A DNA stretch of 64,000 nt from Desulfobulbus alkaliphilus (GCF_016918545.1 NZ_JAFFQC010000019.1:1-64000); one strand, 5' to 3'; positions 29,484-38,494 are shown, numbered from the stretch's first letter. The notes: generated by a model from the letters alone, not told the origin. Translations and numbers: made by a program.

Positions 29484-29665
29484 CCTGAATCCGTGACCGC
29501 TGGACGCTTTTTTTCGATGTATTTCGCTGTAATCATGATTTAAGTGCATATATATTCTATATAAATTGTCTTCACCAATCGCTGTTGTCGTCCGATATAG
29601 AGGGCTTCAATCAAACGGTTACGAACAACGAAGCTGATGAACGGGCAAACATTCACGAATCTAGG
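29484..29665 (-). mobile_element. Diverged copy of the CCTGRATCCGTGA element (182 bp)
   Basis: Left end CCTGAATCCGTGACCGCTGG and right end TTCACGAATCTAGG are recognisable. The hairpin and the CGCCCTTCG block are partly deleted. Confidence 0.82.
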
Positions 29666-29787
29666 GCATTGCAATATCTTGATTTCTTTCCTTTTCTCTC
29701 CTGTTTCCCTTACTGTCTCCCCTGTTCTTTCCTTGACACAAAGAGCTCCTGTTGGTATCACCATACCGAACCGAAGCTAGAGAGTAG

Positions 29788-29899
29788 CCATCCGGAAAAG
29801 ATTTGTTCTGTTGAGTTTTGTTGAGTATGCAGGTGCTCGAACGAGGAGCACCTGTGACAGCGCAACAATCGTCAGAGGAAAAGAACCGTTTCCGGATGG
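29788..29899. other. 112-bp nested-hairpin structure of unknown nature
   Basis: Outer arms CCATCCGGAAA (29788-29798) and TTTCCGGATGG (29889-29899) are perfect complements. Inside lie further pairing segments GTTCT/AGAAC and TTGTTG/CAACAA, and a central 9-bp hairpin CAGGTGCTC/GAGCACCTG (29830-29854). It could be a structured RNA or a different palindromic mobile element. No ORF spans it. Confidence 0.55.
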
Positions 29900-29911
29900 A
29901 CACCATTAAAC

Positions 29912-30050
29912 CCTGAATCCGTGATGGCTGGGCTCTTTGTTGATATATCTTACTGTCATCAAATTACAGTTTACAGTCGCAGCAGAATCCTTAAAATACC
30001 CTTCACCATCCGCCCTTCGGGGCGCGCGGACGCACGCTCACGTATCCAGG
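29912..30050 (-). repeat. Deletion copy of the CCTGRATCCGTGA element (139 bp)
   Basis: Intact left end (CCTGAATCCGTGATGGCTGG), A/T-rich part and CGCCCTTCGGGGCG, then a jump over the long hairpin to the right end (GCTCACGTATCCAGG). Confidence 0.87.
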
Positions 30051-30210
30051 AAGGGTGCACACAATTCTCCCTGCGTAGTTCAGGCTGCCGTGCGGAAGAT
30101 CACTTGAGTCCGCCGGCCTGGTTATTCATGGATGCAGCACTGATAAACGTTATCATCTTCCAAGTCATGCAGGTTTTTTTTGCTGCTGCATTCCGTGAGC
30201 ATATTTTAAT

Positions 30211-30825
30211 ATGATGATGTGGAGCCTTATGAGACCAAAGAGGATCGCGCAAAGTATATTCGTATTAGCCGTCATGTGCTTTGCCTCGCCTTTGCCGGCT
30301 GAGGACAATGTACTTGGGGCCATTGAAGAGGCGGTGCGACAGTATCAGGCCGGTGATTATACCGGAGCATCTTCCAATCTTGATTATGCTTCTCAACTGG
30401 TTCGCCAACGAAAGAGTGAACGGATGAAGGATCTGTTGCCGGATGCACCCACGGGTTGGTTGGCCGGTGAAGCCAGTTCACAAGCCATCGGGACAGCGGT
30501 GCTCGGAGGGGGTTTGACGGTCAGCCGTGATTATACCAGAGAGAATTCCGTGCTGACCGTCGAGATTGTTTCTGATTCACCGGTCCTCCAATCGGTCCTG
30601 ATGATGACCAATAATCCTCTTTTTGCGGGAGCAGGTGGTGGTAAGTTGGAAACCTTGAAAGGGCAGCGGGCAGTGGTGAATTATGACACCAGCAGAAAGA
30701 GAGGCGAAGTGTATGTGGTGGTTGCCTCCCGTTTCATTGTCACCATCAAGGGACGCCATGTCACCAGGGACGATCTGCTTACCTTTGCTCAGATAGTTGA
30801 TTATGAAAGTCTGGAACAAAATTGA
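30211..30825 (+). CDS. Exported protein of unknown function
   Basis: 204 residues. The N-terminus is a Sec signal peptide (RPKRIAQSIFVLAVMCFA) with likely cleavage near SPLPA-ED. The mature part begins with a helix (AIEEAVRQYQAGDYTGA), then an alternating strand pattern. The sequence ALGGGLTVSRDY/TVEIVSDSP gives no family I recognise with certainty. ATG 30229, behind GGAG, is an alternative start that would still retain the signal peptide. Probably periplasmic. It stands alone between element copies and the mpl pair. Confidence 0.72.
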   Translation: MMMWSLMRPKRIAQSIFVLAVMCFASPLPAEDNVLGAIEEAVRQYQAGDYTGASSNLDYASQLVRQRKSERMKDLLPDAPTGWLAGEASSQAIGTAVLGGGLTVSRDYTRENSVLTVEIVSDSPVLQSVLMMTNNPLFAGAGGGKLETLKGQRAVVNYDTSRKRGEVYVVVASRFIVTIKGRHVTRDDLLTFAQIVDYESLEQN

Positions 30826-31004
30826 TTGCCATGGTGCGGAGAAGAGGATTGCTTTCCCTCTCTGGATGTGAACCGGAACCTCCCGGGGAATGCTGACGAG
30901 GTTTTTTCCGTGTGAGACTGGGTGCCCCTGTTACGACTGGTTAAGAATTGGCCTTCTTCCTGTGACAGGGGTTTTTTCTTGGCTGAATAAAGCAGGGGGT
31001 ACTG

Positions 31005-31193
31005 ATGGGGGGGGTCGAAAAAAAAACAGGGGGCCAGTCAGCAGGGCAAGGGGTAACCGACGAGGCGATCTTCAAGGTAACCAAGGAGATTATCGTCAAG
31101 TTCATCGAGGTTGGCCGACTGTCACCCTCCGAATTCGATGAAACCTTTGCCCGTGTATACAGGAGTGTTGAACGGACGGTTCGTTCGCAATGA
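31005..31193 (+). CDS. Small conserved-looking protein coupled to mpl
   Basis: 62 residues; the core VTDEAIFKVTKEIIVKFIEVGRLSP... is an amphipathic helical segment ending RVYRSVERTV. GGGGG lies 5 nt before ATG. The stop overlaps the mpl start as ATGA. Short proteins of this kind occur in Desulfobacterota next to other genes, with no known role. The coding start contains runs of 8 G and 9 A, which are prone to slippage. Confidence 0.72.
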   Translation: MGGVEKKTGGQSAGQGVTDEAIFKVTKEIIVKFIEVGRLSPSEFDETFARVYRSVERTVRSQ

Positions 31194-32641
31194 ATAAAGG
31201 GGCTTTATTGGATCCGGCATGGAATGTCGCTCCGGATGCTCCCCGCCATATCCATCTTATCGGCATCTGTGGCACCGGCATGGCTGCCCTGGCCGGAATG
31301 CTCCAACAGCGGGGGTTTGAGGTGACCGGATCGGACGCTAATGTCTATCCGCCCATGTCCGATTTTCTTGCCAATGCGGGTATTGAGGTTATGGAAGGCT
31401 ACAGGGCCGCCAACCTGTCCCGCCATCCCGATCTGGTGATCGTCGGCAATGTGGTGCGGGCCGTCAATCCCGAAGCCATGGAATTGGCCCGACGGGCTCT
31501 GCCCTATCTGTCCATGCCTCAGGCTCTGGCCCATTTTTTCCTTGCGGACAGGACACCACTGATCATCACCGGTACCCACGGGAAAACAACCACCTCTTCG
31601 CTGCTGGCCACAACTCTGCACCGCACGGGCAGTTCTCCGAGTTTCATGATCGGGGGCCTGGTCGAGGCTTTTGGGCGTAATTATCATCTTGGCGACGGCC
31701 CGTATTTTGTGGTCGAGGGTGATGAGTATGATAGTGCTTTTTTTAATAAAGTTTCAAAATTTCAGCATTATCGCCCCCACGGGGTCATCCTGACCTCAGT
31801 GGAGTTCGATCATGCTGATATTTTTGCCGACCTCGACAGTATCAAAGCATCCTTTGCCGAGTTCATTACCCGAATACCCAAACAGGGGGTACTGGTGGCC
31901 CATAGTGATGATCCTGTGGCTGGGGAATTGGCTGCTGCTGCCCGTTGCCCCGTGATCCTGTATGGAACCGGCAGCCACTGCCACTGGCGGCTTACCGATC
32001 TGCATGCCCAGGGCCTGATCAGCGAGTTTTCCGTCTACCACCATAATCACCTGCAGGGTCGCTGCCGGCTGCCCATGCCTGGACTGCATAACAGTCTCAA
32101 CGGACTGGCGGTTATCGCCCTTATGACCCACCTCGGCTTCTCTTTTGCCACTGTCACTGCCGGGCTGGCCGCTTTTGAAGGAGTCAAGCGACGGCAGCAG
32201 ATTCGCGGTCAGGTTCGGGGGGTGACTGTGGTCGATGATTTTGCCCATCATCCCACCGCAGTCCGTGAAACCCTCAAAGCCCTGCGGCTTGCCTGGCCTG
32301 CAAACCGCCTGATCGCTGTATTTGAACCCCGGACAAATTCCAGTCGACGCGCGGTTTTTCAGCAGGCGTATGCCAACTCCTTTCATCAGGCGGATCTGGT
32401 CTGCATCCGCGAGATCGTTCCACTGGATACCGTGCCGCTCGCCGAGCAGTTTTCCTCCCGCCGGTTAGCTGTTGATCTTTGCGCTCAGGGAATAGAAGCC
32501 CGCGCTTTTGCCGACACTGACACCATCCTTTCTTTTCTCGATGAGAACTGCCAGGAGGGTGATGTGGTTGTAATTTTATCCAATGGCGGTTTTGACGGGA
32601 TTCATGAACGTCTGCTTACCCTTTTAAGTCAGGGGATCTGA
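31190..32641 (+). CDS. mpl: UDP-MurNAc:L-alanyl-gamma-D-glutamyl-meso-DAP ligase
   Basis: Attaches the recycled tripeptide directly to UDP-MurNAc. Mur-ligase features: N-terminal HLIGICGTGMAALAGML, ATP loop ITGTHGKTTTSS, metal/substrate segment VVEGDEYDSAFF, and a C-terminal domain with VDDFAHHPTAVR. The Mpl-type DEYD and lack of MurC-specific segments separate it from MurC. 483 residues. Together with ampG (61784-63013) and the amgK/murU-like pair it completes a recycling route. Confidence 0.94.
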   Translation: MNKGALLDPAWNVAPDAPRHIHLIGICGTGMAALAGMLQQRGFEVTGSDANVYPPMSDFLANAGIEVMEGYRAANLSRHPDLVIVGNVVRAVNPEAMELARRALPYLSMPQALAHFFLADRTPLIITGTHGKTTTSSLLATTLHRTGSSPSFMIGGLVEAFGRNYHLGDGPYFVVEGDEYDSAFFNKVSKFQHYRPHGVILTSVEFDHADIFADLDSIKASFAEFITRIPKQGVLVAHSDDPVAGELAAAARCPVILYGTGSHCHWRLTDLHAQGLISEFSVYHHNHLQGRCRLPMPGLHNSLNGLAVIALMTHLGFSFATVTAGLAAFEGVKRRQQIRGQVRGVTVVDDFAHHPTAVRETLKALRLAWPANRLIAVFEPRTNSSRRAVFQQAYANSFHQADLVCIREIVPLDTVPLAEQFSSRRLAVDLCAQGIEARAFADTDTILSFLDENCQEGDVVVILSNGGFDGIHERLLTLLSQGI

Positions 32642-32774
32642 TTCTTCACCAGGCTCACGCGAAACGGCTGTTTTCTCTGACGCTTTGCAGCGCTGTCGCA
32701 GGCACTCCCGGGAAGATTTTCTCCATGCCGGCGGTGCGCTTCGCCAGCCCAACGCGATTCAGAACAAAAGGGCT

Positions 32775-32815
32775 CATTTCCCGATGGACACCTGCCACTT
32801 CTTTATCGGGAAATG
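32775..32815. terminator. Hairpin between convergent mpl and hpt genes
   Basis: CATTTCCCGAT (32775-32785) and ATCGGGAAATG (32805-32815) are perfect complements with a 19-nt loop. It lies between two converging genes, as a bidirectional terminator would, but has no clear T-run. Confidence 0.45.
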
Positions 32816-32829
32816 TGCGTCTGATTCAC

Positions 32830-32869
32830 CCTCAATCCGTGACGGCTGGACAACGCCCTCGGATCCAGG
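32830..32869 (-). repeat. Minimal copy of the CCTGRATCCGTGA element (40 bp)
   Basis: Only the two ends remain: CCTCAATCCGTGACGGCTGG and CCCTCGGATCCAGG. It abuts the stop codon of the Hpt gene. TCAC adjoins both ends. Confidence 0.78.
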
Positions 32870-33208
32870 TCACCGTTTGCCGCTCAACAGAGACACCGCG
32901 TCCCGTAGTTGGATAATCAGTTCCTGGCAGGCAGGGGAACAGGTTTGGTTTGCGCTGTTTTTTTCAAGCGCATGGGCTGTTGCCGCCAGGTCAGGCAATC
33001 CCATGTTCAGCAAGGCACCTTTGAGGGCATGGCCAGCGCGGCTGAGCTGGAGCATGTCTCCGCTTTCGGCCAGGGTTGTCAAGCGATCAACGTGGGATTC
33101 CAGGGTGGCGATGAAGACCGGAAGCATGGCCGCGGCCTTGGCATCGTTGAGCAGGTAAGCGCCTTTGAGATGCTCCTTGATCCGTTTCAGATAGGCCTGC
33201 CGCTCCAT
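32870..33208 (-). CDS. Histidine phosphotransfer (Hpt) domain protein
   Basis: 112 residues, a single four-helix Hpt domain with the phospho-acceptor His in GHALKGALLNMG (HxxKGxxxxxG). Such proteins relay phosphate between hybrid sensor kinases and response regulators. GAGG lies 9 nt before ATG. No kinase or regulator adjoins, so its partner is elsewhere. Confidence 0.9.
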   Translation of the reverse strand: MERQAYLKRIKEHLKGAYLLNDAKAAAMLPVFIATLESHVDRLTTLAESGDMLQLSRAGHALKGALLNMGLPDLAATAHALEKNSANQTCSPACQELIIQLRDAVSLLSGKR

Positions 33209-33548
33209 CTTTGTTTACCTCGCTTCTATGCAGCTTTTCTGAAGTCAGCGATCCATGAAACCCATCTCGGCACGGACGCCGATACCGGCCTGGAGGGGCA
33301 ATTCCAGCAGGCAGCCATGGCTGCGCAAACCTGGGGGGCGGTGATCAGCAAAACTTGAGAAGCGTGACAAGCCGCACAGCTACAGCCCCTGTGATCGGGT
33401 TTGTTCCGATACCTGGTTCACCTGCTGGGTGAAACGTAAAAACAGGCAGGGCGTTGTTGTCGAAAAGTATGTGCATAATTGAGTCGTTGCAGCGAACTTC
33501 TCCTTTTGCGCGACAGCATAGAGCATTTTTGGATTCGATTCAACCATC
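33209..33548. other. 340-bp intergenic region between divergent hpt and tilS
   Basis: No ORF with a ribosome site, no element copy and no strong hairpin noticed. Promoters for both genes should lie here. Confidence 0.4.
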
Positions 33549-34601
33549 ATGCCGGAGTTGGCTTGGATGCATTCCCTGGAAAAGATCATTTATCGCCTCC
33601 TCCACCGGGAAATAGCAGAGACCTTGATCTCCAGGGTCCTGGTTGGGGTCTCAGGTGGACCTGATTCCATGGCACTGCTGCATATCCTGGCGGCGATGCG
33701 GCCCCATTGCAGCCTGACCCTGGTGGCCGCATACATCGATCATGGACTTCGACCCGGGGAAACCCCGGCGGAATGGGCTTGTGTGCGGGCTGCGGCAGCC
33801 GACTTGCAGCTTGACTGCACCATGGTGACGGTGGATGCCGCCGCCGTTGCGATTGCCGGTAAGTTCTCCCCGGAACAGGCAGCCAGGGAGGTGCGCTATC
33901 GTGCCTTTGCGGATCTGGTTCATGCACGGCAGCTTGATCTGGTGGCCGTGGCGCATACCGCCGATGATCAGAGCGAAGAGGTTCTCCTCCGACTGCTGCG
34001 GGGTGGTGGCCGTCGGGCACTATCCGGCATGCGGTATCGCTCTGGCACTCTCATCCGCCCCCTGCTGGGGATTCGCAAAGCGGAATTGATGGCCTATCTT
34101 GCCGAAAAGGACATTCATTTCTGTCACGATTCCAGTAACGATGATATGCGTTTCCTCCGCAATCGCATCCGCCACGAATTGCTGCCTCTGCTGGAGGAAC
34201 GCTACGATAGCGGCATTCGCCGGGCGCTGTTGAAAACAGCGGCTAATCTGGGCGAAGATGAGGACCTGCTCGAGCGCCTGCTTGCGGGCAGCTGGGAGGA
34301 GACGGTGGTTATCGAGACACCGGATATGGAAGGAGAACCGGTCTGTCGGCTGGACCGAAGCCGATTTCGAGCCCTGCATCCAGCCCTGCAGCGGCGATTG
34401 ATCGAGAAATTGCTCTGGACCATGGGCACAACGACGCGTTACGAGCATGTCATGGCCGTGCTCGCTGCCGGCCGAGAGGGACGGCCCGGAAGCGAGCTGC
34501 ATCTGAGCCAGGGTTTGCGGATTGAAGTCAGCCGAGAGCAGGTACTGTTCTCCTATCCCCTGGGCAAGGGACCCTGGCGAGGAAGTCTTAAAGAATATTG
34601 A
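33549..34601 (+). CDS. tilS: tRNA(Ile)-lysidine synthase
   Basis: Modifies C34 of tRNA-Ile(CAU) to lysidine so it reads AUA. The PP-loop VGVSGGPDSMALLHIL binds ATP; IDHGLRPGE, VAHTADDQSEEVLLRLLRG and RNRIRHELLPLL are family blocks. 350 residues, shorter than the E. coli enzyme because the far C-terminal domain is reduced. ATG 33567 (CGGAG 9 nt upstream) may be the real start rather than 33549. Confidence 0.94.
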   Translation: MPELAWMHSLEKIIYRLLHREIAETLISRVLVGVSGGPDSMALLHILAAMRPHCSLTLVAAYIDHGLRPGETPAEWACVRAAAADLQLDCTMVTVDAAAVAIAGKFSPEQAAREVRYRAFADLVHARQLDLVAVAHTADDQSEEVLLRLLRGGGRRALSGMRYRSGTLIRPLLGIRKAELMAYLAEKDIHFCHDSSNDDMRFLRNRIRHELLPLLEERYDSGIRRALLKTAANLGEDEDLLERLLAGSWEETVVIETPDMEGEPVCRLDRSRFRALHPALQRRLIEKLLWTMGTTTRYEHVMAVLAAGREGRPGSELHLSQGLRIEVSREQVLFSYPLGKGPWRGSLKEY

Positions 34602-34718
34602 TTTTTTTTAATACTCATGTTGCGGTTTTGGAGCAATAGCCAGTGAACCGCACCGGCTGAATCGTATCCTGTTTCTTGCGGGATGATGGGCCTGGTGGTA
34701 TTGTTCGATGAAATAAAT

Positions 34719-34759
34719 CCTGGATCCGTGAGCGTTCGTCCTGTCGTCACGGATTCAGG
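34719..34759 (+). mobile_element. 41-bp minimal form of the CCTGRATCCGTGA element with target duplication
   Basis: CCTGGATCCGTGAGCGTTCG joins directly to TGTCGTCACGGATTCAGG. The exact 5-bp direct repeat TAAAT lies on both sides. It is the shortest copy type, and the intact duplication shows both true ends are kept. A small CCCCGAAGGG fragment follows near 34793. Confidence 0.9.
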
Positions 34760-34904
34760 TAAATGACTCTATAGCGTATCCATACACCAGGACCCCGAAG
34801 GGCTGCGGTTAAGGGTATCGATAAAGATTTCTCTTCAAATACCAGCTGAGTACAGCAAAATAAAACCCAAACAAGGGAACAGAGATAATAATGGAGAGAT
34901 AATA

Positions 34905-35564
34905 ATGGAATTCAAGTACATGGGTAATGCCTATATTGTGGACGAGCAGGGTTGTTTACTCGATCCTGCCAGTTGGGACGAAAAATTTGCGCAAGGTATG
35001 GCCAGAGAGTGTGAAATCCCCGTGCTTTCCAGTGAACACTGGGCGGTCATTCACTATCTTCGTGAGACCTATGAACGGACCGGGATCTGCCCCACAGTCT
35101 TTGCCACCTGCAAGGCCATCGGCCTGCGACCCCCGGAGATGAAAAAACTGTTTCCAACCGGTTATCACCGGGGAGCCTGCCGGGTGGCTGGTGTTCATTA
35201 CCGGGTGACCAACATGAGCTACAGCACCCATATCAAGGAAAGCGTTGCTGACCTGCGCTCCCTCAACAGTGATAAGACCTATTGCACTGATGTGCGCGGA
35301 TTCCTTGTCAATCCGGACAATTGGGATGAGAATTACGCTGTCCACCGCGCCATGGAAATGCGTATACCGGAACAGCGATTGACCGACGAACACTGGCGGA
35401 TCATTTATTACCTTCGGGATGTACATCAACTGGAACAACGGATTCCAACGGTGTATGAAGCCTGCGAAAGCTGTGATCTGGAGCTTGAGGCCTTCGAGCT
35501 GCTCTTTCCCGACGGCTACCACCGTGGAGCAGTAAAGATTGCCGGACTGCGATTCGTCAGGTAA
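34905..35564 (+). CDS. Tandem DsrC/TusE-like protein (two DsrC domains in one chain)
   Basis: 219 residues made of two DsrC-type units. Unit 1 is about residues 9-101 (GCLLDPASWDEKFAQGMA, SSEHWAVIHYLRETYE, LFPTGYHRGACRVAG). Unit 2 is about 121-219 (GFLVNPDNWDENYAVHRAM, TDEHWRIIYYLRD, LFPDGYHRGAVKIAG). DsrC is a sulfur-carrier partner of dissimilatory sulfite reductase and TusE acts in tRNA thiolation; both are normally about 105-110 residues. Here neither unit keeps the C-terminal tail with the two redox cysteines, so classic trisulfide chemistry is unlikely. GGAG 9 nt before ATG. Confidence 0.88.
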   Translation: MEFKYMGNAYIVDEQGCLLDPASWDEKFAQGMARECEIPVLSSEHWAVIHYLRETYERTGICPTVFATCKAIGLRPPEMKKLFPTGYHRGACRVAGVHYRVTNMSYSTHIKESVADLRSLNSDKTYCTDVRGFLVNPDNWDENYAVHRAMEMRIPEQRLTDEHWRIIYYLRDVHQLEQRIPTVYEACESCDLELEAFELLFPDGYHRGAVKIAGLRFVR

Positions 35565-35715
35565 TGTCCCTTGCCGACTTGTTGAACCGCGGGCGTATGC
35601 ATCCCAGGCCGAGAAGAGAAGATTGGGCGGCGCAACAAAGCGTCAGGGAAATTGAACCGGCTTTGCATGGGTACTGGTCAAAGTCTGGTCTGGTCTGTTC
35701 CTCGGGAGGGATGAC

Positions 35716-36378
35716 ATGACCTCGGCCAGGGGGGATCAGCTTGGGGTCATCCTGCTCCACGGCCTGATCCGCACGTACCGGTCAATGCATCGCCCAGCCA
35801 GACGGTTGAGCCGGGCAGGGTACACCGTGGTCAATGTCGGCTATCCTTCCCGCTCATACCCCATTGAAGTGCTCGCCCGCGCCGTCCTGCCGCCGGCAAT
35901 CAACGAACTGGAGCAAAAGGGTGTCCAGAGTATCCACTTTGTCACCCATTCCATGGGCGGCCTGTTGCTGCGTGCCTATATGACTGAACAACCCCTGTCC
36001 AGTCTGGGCCGGGTAGTGATGCTCAGTCCCCCCAATCAGGGCAGTGAACTGATCGACTATTTCAGTCGATTTCGCTGGTTTCGCTTCCTGTTCGGTCCAG
36101 CGGCCTGCCAGTTGACCACTGCCGCTACCAGTCTGCCAAGGCAGCTCGGACCGCTCTCCTGCCCAGTGGGCATCATCACCGGTGTTCGTCCTGTTACCCC
36201 CCTGTTTTCCCGTTTTTTTACCGATGCCAACGATGGCCGGGTTTCAGTGACAAGCGCGCAGCTTCCAGGAATGACCGATTTTCTCACCATGCCCTTGGGA
36301 CACTCCCAGCTCATGAACAGCGATGAAGTCCTTGCGCAGACTCTCTATTTCCTGGCAAACGGCCGATTCAAACGATAG
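35716..36378 (+). CDS. Alpha/beta-hydrolase, lipase/esterase-like
   Basis: 220 residues. ILLHGLIRTYRSM is the oxyanion-side loop, FVTHSMGGLLLRAY holds the nucleophile Ser, and likely acid and base are the Asp in DANDGRVS and the His in MPLGHSQLM. The fold and NQGSELID are typical of PGAP1/lipase-class-2-like bacterial hydrolases acting on acyl esters. No signal peptide, so probably cytosolic. The substrate is unknown. Confidence 0.87.
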   Translation: MTSARGDQLGVILLHGLIRTYRSMHRPARRLSRAGYTVVNVGYPSRSYPIEVLARAVLPPAINELEQKGVQSIHFVTHSMGGLLLRAYMTEQPLSSLGRVVMLSPPNQGSELIDYFSRFRWFRFLFGPAACQLTTAATSLPRQLGPLSCPVGIITGVRPVTPLFSRFFTDANDGRVSVTSAQLPGMTDFLTMPLGHSQLMNSDEVLAQTLYFLANGRFKR

Positions 36379-36413
36379 TGGGACGGGCTGTTTCCGGGAG
36401 CACTTTCAAGAGA

Positions 36414-36509
36414 CCTGAATCCGTGAAGACTGGGTTCTTGTTTTGGGTATATCTTTCTGTAATCAGGGTATCCTTCTCCAGGTTCAAGCAAACGGTTGCA
36501 TGATCCGGG
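36414..36509 (-). repeat. Left-end copy of the CCTGRATCCGTGA element (96 bp)
   Basis: CCTGAATCCGTGAAGACTGG and the A/T-rich part are kept. The right side is degenerate (ATGATCCGGG). It lies between two converging genes. Confidence 0.75.
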
Positions 36510-36521
36510 ACAAAGTTTCCC

Positions 36522-38447
36522 TTATTTGCGGCGGAGAACGCGTTTATCGTCAATGCGGATGGTGAGCTTGATCTTATCGAAGTATTCGAGCAGGGGGATG
36601 GAAAACTTTCTGGTCAGGCCGGTGAGTTCTTTAAAGCGGGGGGCATCGATTTCCCCTTCCCGGCGGATATAGGTGATCAACTCCTGCTGGAGTTGTTCGA
36701 TGGCTGGGGCGTGGAAGCAGAGGGATTCGTTGACTTTGATGACCATGCCCTTGGCAATGAGCAGGTCAATCACCTGGCGGATCTGCTTTTCCGTAAATTC
36801 GGTGAAAGTGGCCAGCACCTCCTTGAGGTTGGGCGGGGTCAGACCAGCCTGCTGATACAGCGCGCCAATTTTCTGCTCCATTTCCTGTTCATTGACCTGC
36901 AGGGTAACGGTGTGGCCTGCCAGCTTGATCTCAGCACCAATCTGTTCAATCACTCCCTTTTTCACCAGAGCTGTCAGCAGGGCCTGCAGCAGTTTGTGGT
37001 CGAGAACCGGCCGCAACCGGGAGCGCAACTCCTCCTTGGCGAGTGTAGCTTTCAGTGGGTTGTCCTGGTGGAACCTGGTGAGAAAATCGGTGATTTTTCG
37101 GGTAATGCTGTCGGCTGTTGAGCCGGCGATCATTCGCTGGCTCTCCGAGTCAATGACCAGCACCGATCCGGTTGAGATCGGGAGTTGGAGGATTTTTTTC
37201 AGTCGTTTGCCGAAAATACCGGTGCGGACAGCCAGTTGCTCGGCGGTCAGCCCGGGCGCGCCGCTTTCCTTGATGAGCAGGATGGCCTTTTCTTCGATGT
37301 TGTCGGAGGCATAGGTCGCCATGAGGGTACGGTTGCGGAGGCGATCCTTTTCCAGGGTTCGACGACGTTTCTTAGGGGCATTGCCCAGAATTGTCCCTCC
37401 ACCGATGGTGGTGATGGGTGAGTAACTGCGGATCACATACCGGTCGCCGGGCCAGACTGCAGCAGGTTCCTGGAGTATAAGCTGAACCGGACCGCTTGCC
37501 CCCGGTGGCAGGGCGTCGGTTTCGAGGAGGATAACCCGGCCGACAATTTCCCTGGTCCCCAGATGTACCCTTACCAGGGTCCGATTTTTCAGATCTTTGC
37601 GGGTTGATGGCAGGTGGCGGCACTCCGTATCCAGTAACGTGGATGCGATCAGGCTGCCTGGGGTGGCCGCCATGTCACCCCGGCTGATTTCATCTTTTTC
37701 AATGCCCTGGAGGTTGATGGCGGTCCGGTGGCCGGCCTCGACCAACTGCACATCCTGGCCATGGACCTGGATGCCCCGGATTCTGGCGGTTAAACCACTG
37801 GGGTAGAACATCAGTTCTTCCCCGACAGTTACCCGGCCACTGAGCGAAGTGCCGGTGATCACGGTGCCAAAGCCCTTCATGCTGAACACCCGGTCCACTG
37901 CAAGGCGGAAGGGACCGAACTCTTCATGAAAGGGCATGGCCGCCACCTTGTCATCGAGGAACTGAATGATGGTGTCGAGACCTTCGCCGCTGAGGGAATC
38001 AACGGCAACGATGGGCGCGGCCGCAAGAAAGCTGTCACGGAAGAATTCCCGCACCTCCTCCTCGACCATGTCCAACCATTCCTGATCGACCAGGTCTTTT
38101 TTGGTGAGAATGACCAAGCCGTCCCGGACCCCGAGCAGCCTGCAGATATCAAAGTGCTCGATGGTCTGCGGCATAATGCCTTCATCAGCGGCGATGATGA
38201 AGGCCACCAGGTCCATCCCGGCGGCACCAGCCACCATGTTGCGGATGAATTTTTCATGGCCCGGAACATCGACAATGCCCAGGCGATGCCCGCAGGGCAG
38301 GTCGAGGTGGGCGAAACCCAGCTCAATGGTGATGCCGCGCTCCTTCTCCTCTTTGAGACGGTCGGTGTCGATACCGGTAAGGGCCCGGATCAGGCTGGTC
38401 TTCCCGTGATCAACATGGCCGGCGGTGCCGAGAATGATTTCGCGCAT
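36522..38447 (-). CDS. selB: Selenocysteine-specific elongation factor SelB
   Basis: Delivers Sec-tRNA to UGA codons followed by a SECIS hairpin. The N-terminal EF-Tu-like GTPase has GTAGHVDHGKTSLI (G1), DVPGHEKFIRNM (G3) and LTKKDLV (G4). Domains II-III follow, then four C-terminal winged-helix repeats that bind SECIS RNA. 641 residues from ATG 38447; the longer frame from 38720 is non-family sequence. It follows mrp and the MBL-fold gene in an operon. selA, selC and selD are not in the window. A likely target gene is at 55078-56244. Confidence 0.96.
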   Translation of the reverse strand: MREIILGTAGHVDHGKTSLIRALTGIDTDRLKEEKERGITIELGFAHLDLPCGHRLGIVDVPGHEKFIRNMVAGAAGMDLVAFIIAADEGIMPQTIEHFDICRLLGVRDGLVILTKKDLVDQEWLDMVEEEVREFFRDSFLAAAPIVAVDSLSGEGLDTIIQFLDDKVAAMPFHEEFGPFRLAVDRVFSMKGFGTVITGTSLSGRVTVGEELMFYPSGLTARIRGIQVHGQDVQLVEAGHRTAINLQGIEKDEISRGDMAATPGSLIASTLLDTECRHLPSTRKDLKNRTLVRVHLGTREIVGRVILLETDALPPGASGPVQLILQEPAAVWPGDRYVIRSYSPITTIGGGTILGNAPKKRRRTLEKDRLRNRTLMATYASDNIEEKAILLIKESGAPGLTAEQLAVRTGIFGKRLKKILQLPISTGSVLVIDSESQRMIAGSTADSITRKITDFLTRFHQDNPLKATLAKEELRSRLRPVLDHKLLQALLTALVKKGVIEQIGAEIKLAGHTVTLQVNEQEMEQKIGALYQQAGLTPPNLKEVLATFTEFTEKQIRQVIDLLIAKGMVIKVNESLCFHAPAIEQLQQELITYIRREGEIDAPRFKELTGLTRKFSIPLLEYFDKIKLTIRIDDKRVLRRK

Positions 38448-38494
38448 GGGCAGGGCCGTTGAAGCCGGTTTGTGGTTTGAGCGAACCGGCCGGT

